Origin: Basidiobolus meristosporus CBS 931.73
Taxonomy: Eukaryota > Basidiobolomycota > Basidiobolomycetes > Basidiobolales > Basidiobolaceae
Reading direction: 5' to 3'
Length of the DNA stretch: 64,000 nucleotides
NCBI GenBank assembly: GCA_002104905.1
Contig: MCFE01000235.1
Coordinates: 1-64,000 of the forward strand
This document shows positions 9,890-19,550 of the stretch, piece by piece (the first letter of the stretch is position 1; every line of letters starts with the position of its first letter). The translations under genes and the position numbers were made by a program. The notes below the pieces were generated by a model. The model searched no databases. It was not told the DNA's origin and saw nothing but the letters and a program-made list of their open reading frames with translations.

Positions 9890-10830
9890 TTATCCCATGA
9901 GCTTTTCAGAAGTGGATGAAGAGTTATGAGTTATATTCACTCCTTTGTCAGAGCATATTTTCTTGATTTTTTTACCAGTTTCTCTCTTCACTATGACTCT
10001 AAGCTCCCTGAACTTAGACAGATCTTCTTCCTTTCTCTCCATGAAATAGACCCCCGTGTATCTTGAATAATCATCAATAAAAGTGACTGAATACCTCATC
10101 CTGCCTAACGATATATTTTGCATAGGTCCACACAGATCTGAGTGAATTAGATCAAATTCTTTCGCAGTATTGATTGACCCACAGCTCTTGAGAAGTTGTA
10201 TGACTTGTTTTCCATATATGCAGGCTTCACAGTTCTTAAAATTAGTTGGGGACTTAACGTTTATTCCAGAAATTAGCTGATCTTGATCTTTTTGAGCAAA
10301 TAAGCACAATTGATGTGTCCAAATATCTGGTGCCAAAGCATTGGTGTTTCCTCATTCAAGTTACTTATATTGGTTTCCAGATATGACAGAATGTAAGTCA
10401 ACTTACACAAATTCTGATCTCTGATGCCCTAAGTAATATGAGCACCATTTTGATCAGTGATCCTGCATCCAGAACTGTCAAAGTTGAAACAGAGTCCTTC
10501 TGCTGTGGCCTTGCTTACCAATATTAGGTTCTTGGCTATTTCTGGTACATATAAAACTTCTTTAAGGGTCAGTGTATGGCTTCCTTCACTGCTTCTAAGG
10601 TTTATTTGGATAGCTCCTTTTCCCACTGCATCAAGTGTTCTATCATTACCAAAGAAAACCTTTTTGATTAGAGCTTCCTGATATTGGGTAAAAAGCTCTT
10701 TTGGGTGTTTAAAGTGTTGAGACACTCCAGAGTCCATGTGCCATATCTGAAAGTCCTTGTATGTGGGCATATTTAGTACAGATGAGAGTAGTCTACCTTC
10801 AGTGGTAGCAGCATTTCCATATTCAGGCTT
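9890..10830 (-). pseudogene. copia-3 integrase core and protease (relic)
   Basis: Two open pieces remain. At 9890-10336 is the integrase core with FDLIHSDLCGPMQN (first Asp kept) and the DDYSRYTGVYFMERKEE block; the second acidic block has drifted (CSDKGVNI in place of SDNGGE). At 10429-10770 is the protease active-site region (IWHMDSGVSQHF) and the downstream VLYVPEIAKNL block. Order and orientation match copia-2. It is clearly inactive. Confidence 0.85.
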
Positions 10831-11577
10831 TTTCTGCTGACTATCTTTCTTTTGAAAGCACCAGACTGATGTATATCCATTCCTTTTGCAGTAGTTGCAA
10901 AACTGGTTGGTATTGCCTTTAAAAGGTCCCTGGTTTTATTTGTTAGTTATTACTGCTTATTAAGAATTCTCTTCTTCCTTCCTATTGATGCTTGATTTTC
11001 TTAGTTCTTCATCCAGGAGCCTTCCATATATTTTATTTGAGCTCAAATCTTCAGTTCTGGACTGTAGGGCTGATACAAGGCCCTGAGCCTTGTCTGTCAG
11101 GCTATTCAAGATGGTTCCTATCACATTTTCATCAGTAGTTGGTACACCCACAGATTCCACCTTATACACCAGCTGTGTAATTCTGTTGGCTAGATTTTTC
11201 ATTTCTTCTCCTGGCAGCATCTTTTTTGTGAAGAATTTTTGTCTAAGATACATTATCTTATCAGCTGAACATGACTGGTAGTAAGTTGTCTTCTAATGCC
11301 TTCCAGGCATTCTTTGCCATTTTTGCTCTTTAGCATTAAATTGTCAATTTTCCTTTAACATCAAAGCATATGCATTTGCAGGCACTTTGTTCCTTCTTAT
11401 GGTACTCCAAGGCTTCCTCTCCCACACTTTTAGGAGGGCATTCTTCTCCCATGACAATATCCCAAAGGCCTCTTTGTTGTGGCAGTATCTTCATCTTCAC
11501 CTTCCACACTTGTTAGTTAGATCCATCTAACTTTTCAGCAGAGGGAAAGCTCCAGTAATAGCAGTAGTAGAAATTGC
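10831..11577 (-). pseudogene. copia-3 gag (relic)
   Basis: Gag relic with the MYLRQKFFTKKMLPGEEMK block open at 10960-11253, a damaged zinc knuckle near 10860-10905, and the N-terminal KLDGSN region near 11515. The expected initiator ATG at 11577 is ATT. The gene ends beside a primer-binding site cut in two by copia-4 at 11604. Confidence 0.85.
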
Positions 11578-11604
11578 AGAGAGTGACAGCTTGGGGCTCA
11601 TAAC

Positions 11605-11973
11605 TGTTGCAATTTAAGAAGTGATTTGGATATAAGGAACTTATCAAGAAATAGTGATAATAGTTGAACTGTTGTTTATTCATAAAGAAGCTCAGTATTT
11701 ATACCTTTGTAGAAGTAATACAGCTGCAACACTAAGTAGGGAGGGTTTCTCAATATTCAGGAGCATTCTGTAACAGTTTCAGGGTTAGCACACAATGTTT
11801 GGTAATAGTGCTAATTTGATCCTGACTATAGGGGAATAATCATAAGATCATATATCTGGAGAAAGTGGCAAAGTTAAGGCAGCAAATGAGTCCTACAGTG
11901 ACTAAGACTAGCCTAGAATTGTTAAGTAAATTTTTAGCTGCTGAATGATACCAAATAGTCCAATATTTCAACA
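11605..11973 (-). repeat. copia-4 3' LTR (family B)
   Basis: A 369-bp LTR; on the minus strand it runs TGTTGAAATATTGGAC...TTAAATTGCAACA. It contains a TATAAAT-type box (plus strand ATTTATACC near 11696). It differs from the 5' LTR at AAGTTAAG/AAATTAAG and AGTAAATT/AGTGAATT only. Confidence 0.95.
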
Positions 11974-11985
11974 CTCCCCCTCAAC
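11974..11985 (-). promoter_or_regulatory. copia-4 polypurine tract
   Basis: GTTGAGGGGGAG on the minus strand abuts the 3' LTR. Confidence 0.8.
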
Positions 11986-13448
11986 TAAATAATTTCTTAA
12001 TCCCAATTTCTCTCTAAGGATCTCAAACTGTGGCCTAGCTAGTGGTTTTGTCAATATGTATGCCACCATTTTGTCAGTTGGGCAGTAAACCAGCTCCACT
12101 AAGTTATTTTCTACAGCTTCCCTCACAAAGTGATGCTGTATATCAATGTGCTTAGTTCTGGCATGATTTGTAGGATTTCTAGCTAGTGAAATACAACTTT
12201 GATCATCCTTGTAAATACATGTTGGTTCACCTGAATTAAAACCTAAGTCTTTGAATAATTTTTGTAGCTATATAGCCTCCTTAGTTGCTTGACATGCAGC
12301 CATATATTTGGCTTCAGTTGTAGATAGTGACACAGTTGGTTGTTTCTTGCAATTCCAAGTAATAGCTGCACTGGCATAAAGAAATACATAGCCTGTGATA
12401 GAGCGTCTGTCAATCAGATCCCTACCCCAATCTGAATCACTATAACCATCAAATTTTTGCCTATTAGCTGCTCCAGAGTATTCCAGTACCATATTTATGG
12501 CACCTTGTAGATATCTGAAAATCCGCTTAACTGCTGCAATTTGATCTGATCCATAATTCTGCATGAATTGACTGACTATTCCAACTGCTACTGCAATATC
12601 TGGACATGTAGACACCATCAAGTACATTAGGCTACCAACCATTGATTGATAGGGAAAGTTTTGGTCCATATTTGAGCCGTGTTCATCTATAACTGGCTGA
12701 GATTTGCTTAATTTCAGGTTATTGTCCATAGTGGTTGCTGCAGGTTTGCAATTTTACATTTTCAAGCGTCTAAGAATGTCCCTGATGTACTTAGACTGAT
12801 TCAGCACAATTTTCTGCGTTGGTATGTCAAATTTGACCTCAATTCCAAGAAAATAGCTCAATTTTCCAAGATCTTTCATCTCAAACTTGCTGAAGAGATC
12901 TGATTTCATCTGTTTAAGTGCCTCTTGATCACTTGTAGCTATAATTAGGTCGTCCACATAAAGAACTGGGATGATCACACCCTTTTGAGCTGTTTCACAT
13001 ATATACTGTGATCTGCAGTGCTACAAGAGAACCCAATTTCCTTTAGATATGTGTCAATCTTGTTATACCATGCTCTGGGTGCCTGCTTAAGCCCATACAA
13101 CAGTTTTCTAAGTTTGCACACCTTATGGGGGCTTTTTGGATTGGTAAAACCTTCTGGTTGCTCCATATATATAGTTTCTTGCAAATCCCCATTTAAAAAG
13201 GCTGTTTTGACGTCCATTTGGTGTAGATCTAGACTGTGTACAGCTGCCAGGGCTAGAACTGTCCTAATGGAGTTAAACTTGGCAACCGGAGCAAATGTTT
13301 CCTTAAAGTCTAGTCCCTGGATCTGGGAATAGCCTTTAGCTACCAATCTAGCCTTGTACTTATCAATGGCACCATTTGAGGTTATCTTGATCTTGTAGAC
13401 TCATCTACATCCTATTGGCTTTCTCCCATTTGGTAAATCTACCAGTTC
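11986..13448 (-). pseudogene. copia-4 RT and RNase H, broken continuation of pol
   Basis: This continues the 13449-15884 frame. RT is at about 12740-13400: ETFAPVAKFNSIRTVLALAA, MDVKTAFLNGDLQET, catalytic YVDD in VLYVDDLIIAT near 12960. RNase H is at 11986-12740, with the STTEAKYMAACQATKEA block near 12290. Lesions seen: Trp to TGA at about 13450 and again at about 13400 (paralogue 39589-39906 has TGG at both), a 1-bp deletion near 12980 (one T fewer than at 39350), a TAA near 12752, and Trp to TAG near 12269. Without these it would be a standard copia pol of about 1270 codons in total with the upstream part. Confidence 0.92.
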
Positions 13449-15884
13449 TCATGTTTTTGCCTTGATCAGTAATTGGTACTCTTCCTGCATGGCTTGTTGC
13501 CACTTAGTAGCATCTGGACCTTGCATTGCCTGTTCCAGATTCTGAGGTTCGGCACATAAGGCAAGATAAGCTTCTTCATGATCATTGGATGTCTGCCACC
13601 AGGATCCAGGGGCATTTCTTATACTGGTAGATCTCCTAACTGGGATAATCTGTTCTGATCTGGAACTGGTAGAATTATCTTCCATCTCTGGCTGGATTTG
13701 GTACATATCTTCTTCATTTGTGTTGATTGCATCATCAGGCAGCTGGCCAATGATTTCCATGGCTTTCTGATCTGAAATCTCGTCAAATACAACGTCCCTG
13801 CTCTTGATTAGCTTGTGAATTTTGCCTTCATAGACTCTATACCCTTTAGTATTGTCACAATACCCAAGAAAGATCCCTTTTCTACTCTTTGGTTCCAACT
13901 TTGAGCGTTTTTTGTCAGGGATGTGATAAAAAACATCACTGCCAAAGATCCTGAGGTGCTGGAGATCTGGTTTTTTGCCTGTATATGCTTCAAAGCGTGT
14001 AGAATCACGTAGTGCTGTTGTTGGGCATCTGTGCTTGATGTATACAGCGGTAGCAACAGATTCAGCCCAAAACTTGTTGTCCATTCCCTTATCATGTAGC
14101 ATAGATCTTCCCATCTCTACTATTGTTCTATTTGCACATTCTGCTACTCCATTTTGCTGTGGAGTATGAGGAACTGTGGTCTGTTGAAGTGTACCAGTAG
14201 ACAAGCAGTATATTGCAAACTCCTTTGAGCAGTATTCTCCTCCATTGTCACTTTGTAGTAACTTCAATTTACACTCAGTTTGTGTTTCTGCCATGTTCTT
14301 GAAGTGCTTAAACGTCTCTAAAGCTTCATCCTTTGTTTTGAGGAAGTACACCCATGTATATCTTGTCTTGTCATCAATAAACGTCATAAAGTATCTCTTG
14401 GCTCCAAAGGACAGTGTTCTCATGGGGCCACATATGTCTGAGTGTACAATAGCCAATATTTTGGTGGTATTGATGCCTTCTGAGCTCTTGAAACATTGCC
14501 TGGCTTGTTTGCCATATGAACATCCCTTACAAACATTCAATTTGATTGGAATTGAGTATTTTAGGCCCAAAACAAGCTGATTTTTCACCAATTGGCTCAT
14601 TTTCTGTTCCCCTATGTGTCCTAGCCTCCTATGCCACGTCTCCCAGTTGGTTTCATCAGTTTCAGCAATGTTGACATACTCAGGTACAATGATCTTGCAT
14701 TGTAACTTGTATATATTGTGATCTCTGATTCCCAAAGCTAATTTATGTCCATTTTCACTCAATATTGAGCAGCTCAGCTTAGTAAAAGCAAATATCAGTC
14801 CCTGAGTAGTTGCTTTACTGACTGAGAGTAGGTTCTTAGCTATTCCAGGTACATAGAGTATGTCAGTCAGTTTTGCTGTTGTTGCCCCTGAGTTATCACT
14901 CATATTTAGTTGCATAGACCCACTGGCGGTAGCTTCCAATGCAGAGTTATCTCCCAGATAAACCTTTCTGACGGGTATAGTCTTTAAGTTGCTGAACCAA
15001 TCCTTTATACCACAAATATGCTGTGATGCTCCAGAGTCAATATACCATTCATTACTTTGGTTACTTGCACTCTCTTGTACAGTGACAAATAACTGTTCAT
15101 CAGCAGTTATATGGTTTGCCTGCTCTGGTTTCTGTTTTTTGTCTGCTTGTTTCTTCTTGCATTCTCTTGCCCAGTGTCCTGGCTTCTTACAGTAGTTACA
15201 GCAGCCAGGTTTTCTTCGGTTTTGTTGGTTTCCCTTCTTTTCTGTATGCCTTTCTGAACTGAATAAAGCATTATCCTCAATTTTCTCTGCTTGATCATTA
15301 CCTCTGAGTTCTTCCTGGAGAAGTGTTCCTTTGACATAGTCCAAAGTCAAGTTGTCTTCTCTGCTTTCAAAAAAAAGTATGAGTGGCTCATACTTGTCTG
15401 GTAGGCTGCAAAGCAGACAGAGTATCTTTTCTTCATCATCTACACCAGCATTAATACTGTAAAGTTCTTCTGCAAGTGTCTCCATTCTGGTAATGAGTTG
15501 TAGCATGTCATCATCTGGCTTTTTTCTCATGTTAAAGAACATTTGTTTCAAATAAAGCTTGCTTGATACTGACTTTGCTCTGAAGATCTTCTCTAAGGAT
15601 TCCCATGCTGCTTTGGCAGTATTTGAGGCATGGATTTGTTCAATGAAGGAGTCTTGCACATTGATGCATATTGCATTGAAGGCCTTTCTCTCCTTCTCTT
15701 GAAACATCTCCACATCTTCTGCTGTTCCTTTGGGCTCAACTTCCTTTCCTGTTACTATGTTCCAAAGCTTTCTTTCCTCAAGGTGGATCTGCATCTTGAT
15801 TCTCCAAAGTCTGTAGTTCTTCCCATCAAACCTCTCCTTTACAGGGAAAATGTTGGTATTGCTTTGTTTGCTGGTAGAAGTCAT
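13449..15884 (-). CDS. copia-4 Gag-protease-integrase polyprotein (811 codons, truncated)
   Basis: The longest frame in the window. The start at 15884 (MTSTSKQSNTNIFPVKERFD) lies 24 bases inside the PBS. Approximate layout: Gag with the FDGKNYRLWRIKMQIHL block at residues 18-35; zinc knuckle CCNYCKKPGHWARECK near 230; aspartic protease with WYIDSGASQHI near 280; integrase zinc domain (HRRLGHIGEQKM ... CKGCSYGKQA) near 420-460; and an integrase core with all three acidic residues present (HSDICGP, QSDNGGEY, GVAECANR). It stops before RT at a TGA replacing a conserved Trp. It could still yield Gag, protease and integrase, but no RT. Family assignment is firm; activity is inference. Confidence 0.93.
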   Translation of the reverse strand: MTSTSKQSNTNIFPVKERFDGKNYRLWRIKMQIHLEERKLWNIVTGKEVEPKGTAEDVEMFQEKERKAFNAICINVQDSFIEQIHASNTAKAAWESLEKIFRAKSVSSKLYLKQMFFNMRKKPDDDMLQLITRMETLAEELYSINAGVDDEEKILCLLCSLPDKYEPLILFFESREDNLTLDYVKGTLLQEELRGNDQAEKIEDNALFSSERHTEKKGNQQNRRKPGCCNYCKKPGHWARECKKKQADKKQKPEQANHITADEQLFVTVQESASNQSNEWYIDSGASQHICGIKDWFSNLKTIPVRKVYLGDNSALEATASGSMQLNMSDNSGATTAKLTDILYVPGIAKNLLSVSKATTQGLIFAFTKLSCSILSENGHKLALGIRDHNIYKLQCKIIVPEYVNIAETDETNWETWHRRLGHIGEQKMSQLVKNQLVLGLKYSIPIKLNVCKGCSYGKQARQCFKSSEGINTTKILAIVHSDICGPMRTLSFGAKRYFMTFIDDKTRYTWVYFLKTKDEALETFKHFKNMAETQTECKLKLLQSDNGGEYCSKEFAIYCLSTGTLQQTTVPHTPQQNGVAECANRTIVEMGRSMLHDKGMDNKFWAESVATAVYIKHRCPTTALRDSTRFEAYTGKKPDLQHLRIFGSDVFYHIPDKKRSKLEPKSRKGIFLGYCDNTKGYRVYEGKIHKLIKSRDVVFDEISDQKAMEIIGQLPDDAINTNEEDMYQIQPEMEDNSTSSRSEQIIPVRRSTSIRNAPGSWWQTSNDHEEAYLALCAEPQNLEQAMQGPDATKWQQAMQEEYQLLIKAKT

Positions 15885-15908
15885 CTTTAGAATAGATTAA
15901 GGCAATTG

Positions 15909-15920
15909 GGGCTCATAACC
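15909..15920 (-). promoter_or_regulatory. copia-4 primer-binding site (half-tRNA type)
   Basis: The plus strand reads GGGCTCATAACC directly before the 5' LTR at 15921. It is identical to the family A site, so two distinct LTR families use the same initiator tRNA-Met anticodon-arm primer. Confidence 0.8.
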
Positions 15921-16289
15921 TGTTGCAATTTAAGAAGTGATTTGGATATAAGGAACTTATCAAGAAATAGTGATAATAGTTGAACTGTTGTTTATTCATA
16001 AAGAAGCTCAGTATTTATACCTTTGTAGAAGTAATACAGCTGCAACACTAAGTAGGGAGGGTTTCTCAATATTCAGGAGCATTCTGTAACAGTTTCAGGG
16101 TTAGCACACAATGTTTGGTAATAGTGCTAATTTGATCCTGACTATAGGGGAATAATCATAAGATCATATATCTGGAGAAAGTGGCAAAATTAAGGCAGCA
16201 AATGAGTCCTACAGTGACTAAGACTAGCCTAGAATTGTTAAGTGAATTTTTAGCTGCTGAATGATACCAAATAGTCCAATATTTCAACA
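15921..16289 (-). repeat. copia-4 5' LTR (family B)
   Basis: A 369-bp partner of 11605-11973, followed by the duplication ATAAC at 16290-16294. Confidence 0.95.
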
Positions 16290-16295
16290 ATAACC

Positions 16296-16642
16296 TGTTG
16301 TAAGAGTCTTGGAGATATTGGAAGTGATTGGGATAACAATTAGATTATGTGGTTGTCACTTGAAGATTTACTGAATGTAAGATAGTACTTATACTTTTAC
16401 ATGGTCCTCGCAGTAAAGCATGTTGAGTAGATTTAGGAAGGTCCCAAGAGCATGTGTGCAAGGTTTGGGGCTGTTTGGACAACTTCAAGAATTTTTATAT
16501 TCTGAGTTCATGGCTTTTTGGTGAAAACATTCCAAATAAATCCTGACAAGGAGTTTGGTCAGTATTCTCTAGGATTTGAAGGTAATGATCTAAGTGACTA
16601 AGTTATGTGAATATTCAGGTGGAATTTCAAATTCTTATAACA
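16296..16642 (-). repeat. copia-3 5' LTR (family A)
   Basis: A 347-bp family A LTR (plus strand TGTTGTAAGAGTCTTGG ... TTCTTATAACA). It is separated from the copia-3 gag only by copia-4. It belongs to the relic at 8870-11604. Confidence 0.88.
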
Positions 16643-16745
16643 ATATCTGCACTAAATATGACCATAAACAAGGATCTCAGACCAAGTCTATTGACTCTGG
16701 AGTATCTCAACACTTTACACACCAAAAAGAACTTTTTACCCAATA
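16643..16745 (+). pseudogene. copia-5 protease-region fragment
   Basis: About 100 bp of plus-strand copia sequence between gag and protease. It corresponds to SALNMTTNK and the SGxSQHFTxQKELFTQ block seen in copia-8 at 58636-58730. This is the target into which copia-3 inserted. It is cut on the right by CACTA-like sequence. Confidence 0.75.
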
Positions 16746-17310
16746 CTTCTTATGCAATCTGCATACTTTGTGGTTGAGAGGCTTGTTATAATGGTCAAAA
16801 GGTATCTTTTCTCTTCTCTCAGAGTATTGAATCAAAATAGCCTTCTTCATGTGGTAAACAATTTGTTACTCAACAATGTAATGCTATTATACCACTTTTT
16901 TGTCAATAATTGTGTGAATCTAAGTCAGTATTGTACTTGAGACATGGCACCTACATCAATATAAGCTTCAATGATTACCTGCAATAGTAAGCATTTAAAA
17001 TAAAGCTTTGGCACCATTTACACATGTATATGTAACCCTATTTCTATATATATTACATTTAGTGCAACAAGCCAGGCCACATCCAAAAAAGGCCATATTA
17101 ACAATGTGCCCACTGAAGGTAACAATGCAGACTCCTCAGGCTCTTAGTCAATTAGGCAAATGATAATCTCTGCAGAGCTGCAAGCTGCTGTAATATTTGG
17201 GCAGACGAAAATATGACAAAGCAATACCTTTGGTTGAAGACCAGCAAGTGTCCATCATGATATCACCACCACACTTATTATAGATATGTTGTTAGCTCAT
17301 ACCAAAGCAA
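16746..17310 (-). mobile_element. CACTA-like copy 3, inverted terminal segment
   Basis: About 560 bp matching, in the opposite orientation, the segment of CACTA-like copy 1 at about 22830-23540, including the TCCTCAGGCTCT block and the AATGTAATGCTATTATACCAC block. It encodes the same Ser-rich, unrecognised peptide as 22864-23139 but with stops. It is an old fragment; its outer boundaries are blurred. Confidence 0.7.
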
Positions 17311-18063
17311 TTATGAGCAATTAGGTACAGTGGCTGGTAGGAAAGATGCAATGGACCAGAGAAATCAGGAAACGGTCTAGAAACAGGATGTATGGAAAAT
17401 ACATAGAGATGAAGCAGTATTCCACGTAGAGAAAGAAGTGTCTTTGCTGCAAAGAAGGAACTTGGGCAGTTCATATCACAGCCAAGAATTGAGCCATTCC
17501 CCAATATAACAGCAGAGGAATATCACACAAACTTTGAAGCACAGCAACAAGGCAAGAAGATAATGCCTACACAAAAACCTATCACAGCTTGGGAGGGAGA
17601 GACTGCAATGTTTATGCCCAAGCCTAAAGATTAAACAAAATCAATGAGCCATTCAGTCATTGAGTGCAATGATGAAGAGTGGGCTAATGTTCAAAAGTCA
17701 AATAGAAATCTTATATGGCATCACCTTAAGGCTGGTGAACCATAGGACTGTGATGAGCTCAAGGCTAAGTAATATGCACTTGACTGGCTCCATGAGGATT
17801 ATGCTGGATCCAAGCAAGCAAGCAGATTTTGGGCCAGCATTGGTATGCTCAGTAAGTGTCCCAGGAGTTGCAGAAATCATCAAAGACTGAAGAACAATGG
17901 TTGTATGGCTAAAAAACAGTGGCTTCCTCAAGAGCTCATTGCAAGGAGGGCTGAAAGCTTGTCACAGGTAGATAAAGAATATCTAGTAGCCAAAAGAGTG
18001 CTAGTATGTGACTGGCAATCATACACAGATGAATTGGTGCAGCATTGATTAGGAGAAAATTTT
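17311..18063 (+). other. Unassigned, weakly coding-like stretch
   Basis: Short open pieces only (17660-17890, 17845-18048), with no motif I recognise. The base composition and Lys/Gln/Ser-rich reading resemble the tandem repeat that follows. It may be the rest of the CACTA-like element's second protein, but that is a guess from position. Confidence 0.35.
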
Positions 18064-18525
18064 GTTCAATACATAAAGTACTCAGTCACAGTGACAGTGA
18101 AGGACCTGACCCTAATAAAAGCCTGCAGCTTTCTCAGCAGCCCTGCACAAGCAGGGCTAGAAGTTCCAAACAAGCAGCAAAGAAGCATCAGGTTGTGTAG
18201 AGAGTGCCTGCAAGGTACAAGCAAGCATTTATCAAGGAGAAAACAAAGTACAATACAAGAAGCACTTGGTCAAAGTGCCAATGAAAGGCCTGACAGTGAC
18301 AGAAACCTACAGTTCTCTCAGGAGCCTGCCACAAAAAGGGCTGATAGTTCTAGGTATATTGCAAAGAAATGTCAGGTTGCTGGGAGAGTGCCAGCAGGGG
18401 ACAAGTAGGCAAGAATTGATGTACCAGTGCAGCATCCATCAGGTAGTAGACAGAATATAACACAAGAAGTGCTCAGTCAAAGTAGCAGTGAATGACTTGG
18501 CAGTAATAAAGATAAAGGCAAAGAG
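18064..18525 (+). repeat. Imperfect tandem repeat, ~190-bp unit
   Basis: Three successive diverged units start near 18064, 18251 and 18451 (steps of about 187 and 200 bp; the third is partial). Shared blocks include CARTACA..AAG..CT.RGTCA and CAG..TCTCAG.AGCC. Translating the first two units in equivalent frames gives related Ser/Lys-rich peptides (LQLSQQPCTSRARSSKQAAK and LQFSQEPATKRADSSRYIAK), so the unit may once have coded. The unit lengths no longer keep one frame. Confidence 0.6.
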
Positions 18526-19000
18526 AGAAAAAATCTACCATGCCAGAGACAGGGAAGCATTAAGAAAAAAGCTGCCTTTCTCACCAATTAATGCTGTCAG
18601 CTCAGTACAGGCTGAACTCCATTGTAGTCAAGAAAGATTATCAACAAGTCAAAAGCTGTTTTCTCCAGAGTTGCAAATTCAGCCAGCTGAGCTACACTCC
18701 AGTAAGGTAGACGAGTTTACAGAGAAAAGCAACTTGCCTATCAGAGCCTCCATGTCCTCTGTTGCTGACAGAGTGGAGATCCCACCGGCAGAAAAAGCAA
18801 CAATGTCAAAAACTTAAAAGGTAATCACAATGCCTTCAGTGAAATTTTGAAACATAAATAGGCACACCAAGAGGTTGCTGCACTTCTTCAAGTGCAGCCA
18901 TTCCAAGTGATTAGTCTTATGAGATTTATCTAACCACATAGCAGTTGTTAAGAATTCTGCCAATTGATAATGCAATTTTCATTTATCTTATACACCTATC
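18526..19000. other. Unassigned spacer
   Basis: No gene or repeat recognised. A short open frame (18488-18817) has no familiar motif. AT-rich sequence leads into the LTR at 19001. Confidence 0.4.
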
Positions 19001-19308
19001 TGTTGAAAAGCTTGTAATCTCACCTAAATACTCACCTAGCTTAGATACTTATATCATTACCTTCATGTCCTAGGGAATTCTAACCAAATTCCTTGTTGGG
19101 ACTTCGAATATTTTCACCACAATATCAGGTACCCAGAACATGGATATTATATAAGTTGCTCAAACAGCCCCAAATTTTGCACACATGTTCCCAGGACCTT
19201 CCTAAATCTATTCTACATGCTTATTAAGCCAAGATCATGTAAAAGTATGAATACTACTTCTACATTTGGTAAGTCATTAAGTGAAAGCCACATAATATAC
19301 TTGCCATC
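19001..19308 (+). repeat. Solo family A LTR, split
   Basis: Plus-strand family A LTR starting TGTTGAAAAGCTTGTAATC. It includes the ACATGTTCCCAGGACCTTCC and TAAAAGTATGAATACTAC blocks and breaks off after ACATAATATACTTGCCATCC. The expected last ~35 bp (CCCTAATCACTTCCAATATGTCC...) reappear at 20801-20838, so a later insertion occupies about 19309-20800. Confidence 0.7.
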
Positions 19309-19550
19309 CCCTGCAATACTACCAATACATAACGTGATTTCAATTCATCCAGTCTCTTGATGCTTACTAATTTGACTTGATCTGAAAAATATAAATAAAG
19401 TTTACCATACCTTTTGGCTTGGTGTGTGTCTGTGCAATATAAAGACTGTGTCTCATCAACACTAAGACTCAACAATTCCATTCTGGTTTCTACCCAAGCC
19501 TAACATATCTAGCACCCCTAAAAATACCAAGCCTAGCTTACATAGCACAC

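Larger units (their letters stand above)
11605..16289 (-). mobile_element. copia-4, youngest full-length copia element (family B)
   Basis: A complete 4685-bp minus-strand copia element with 369-bp LTRs (11605-11973, 15921-16289) differing, by direct comparison, at only two positions. It is flanked by a perfect duplication ATAAC (11600-11604, 16290-16294). It inserted exactly inside the primer-binding site of copia-3. It contains PBS, a long gag-protease-integrase frame, RT, RNase H and a polypurine tract. Despite the young LTRs, pol is interrupted by several nonsense codons and a 1-bp deletion. Confidence 0.95.

Noticed and set aside
13380-13460. UGA read as Trp (altered genetic code), because two TGA codons replace conserved Trp in copia-4
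   Set aside because: The family B paralogue at 39589-39906 has TGG at both sites, and other elements here are broken by TAA and TAG as well, so ordinary nonsense mutation fits better.
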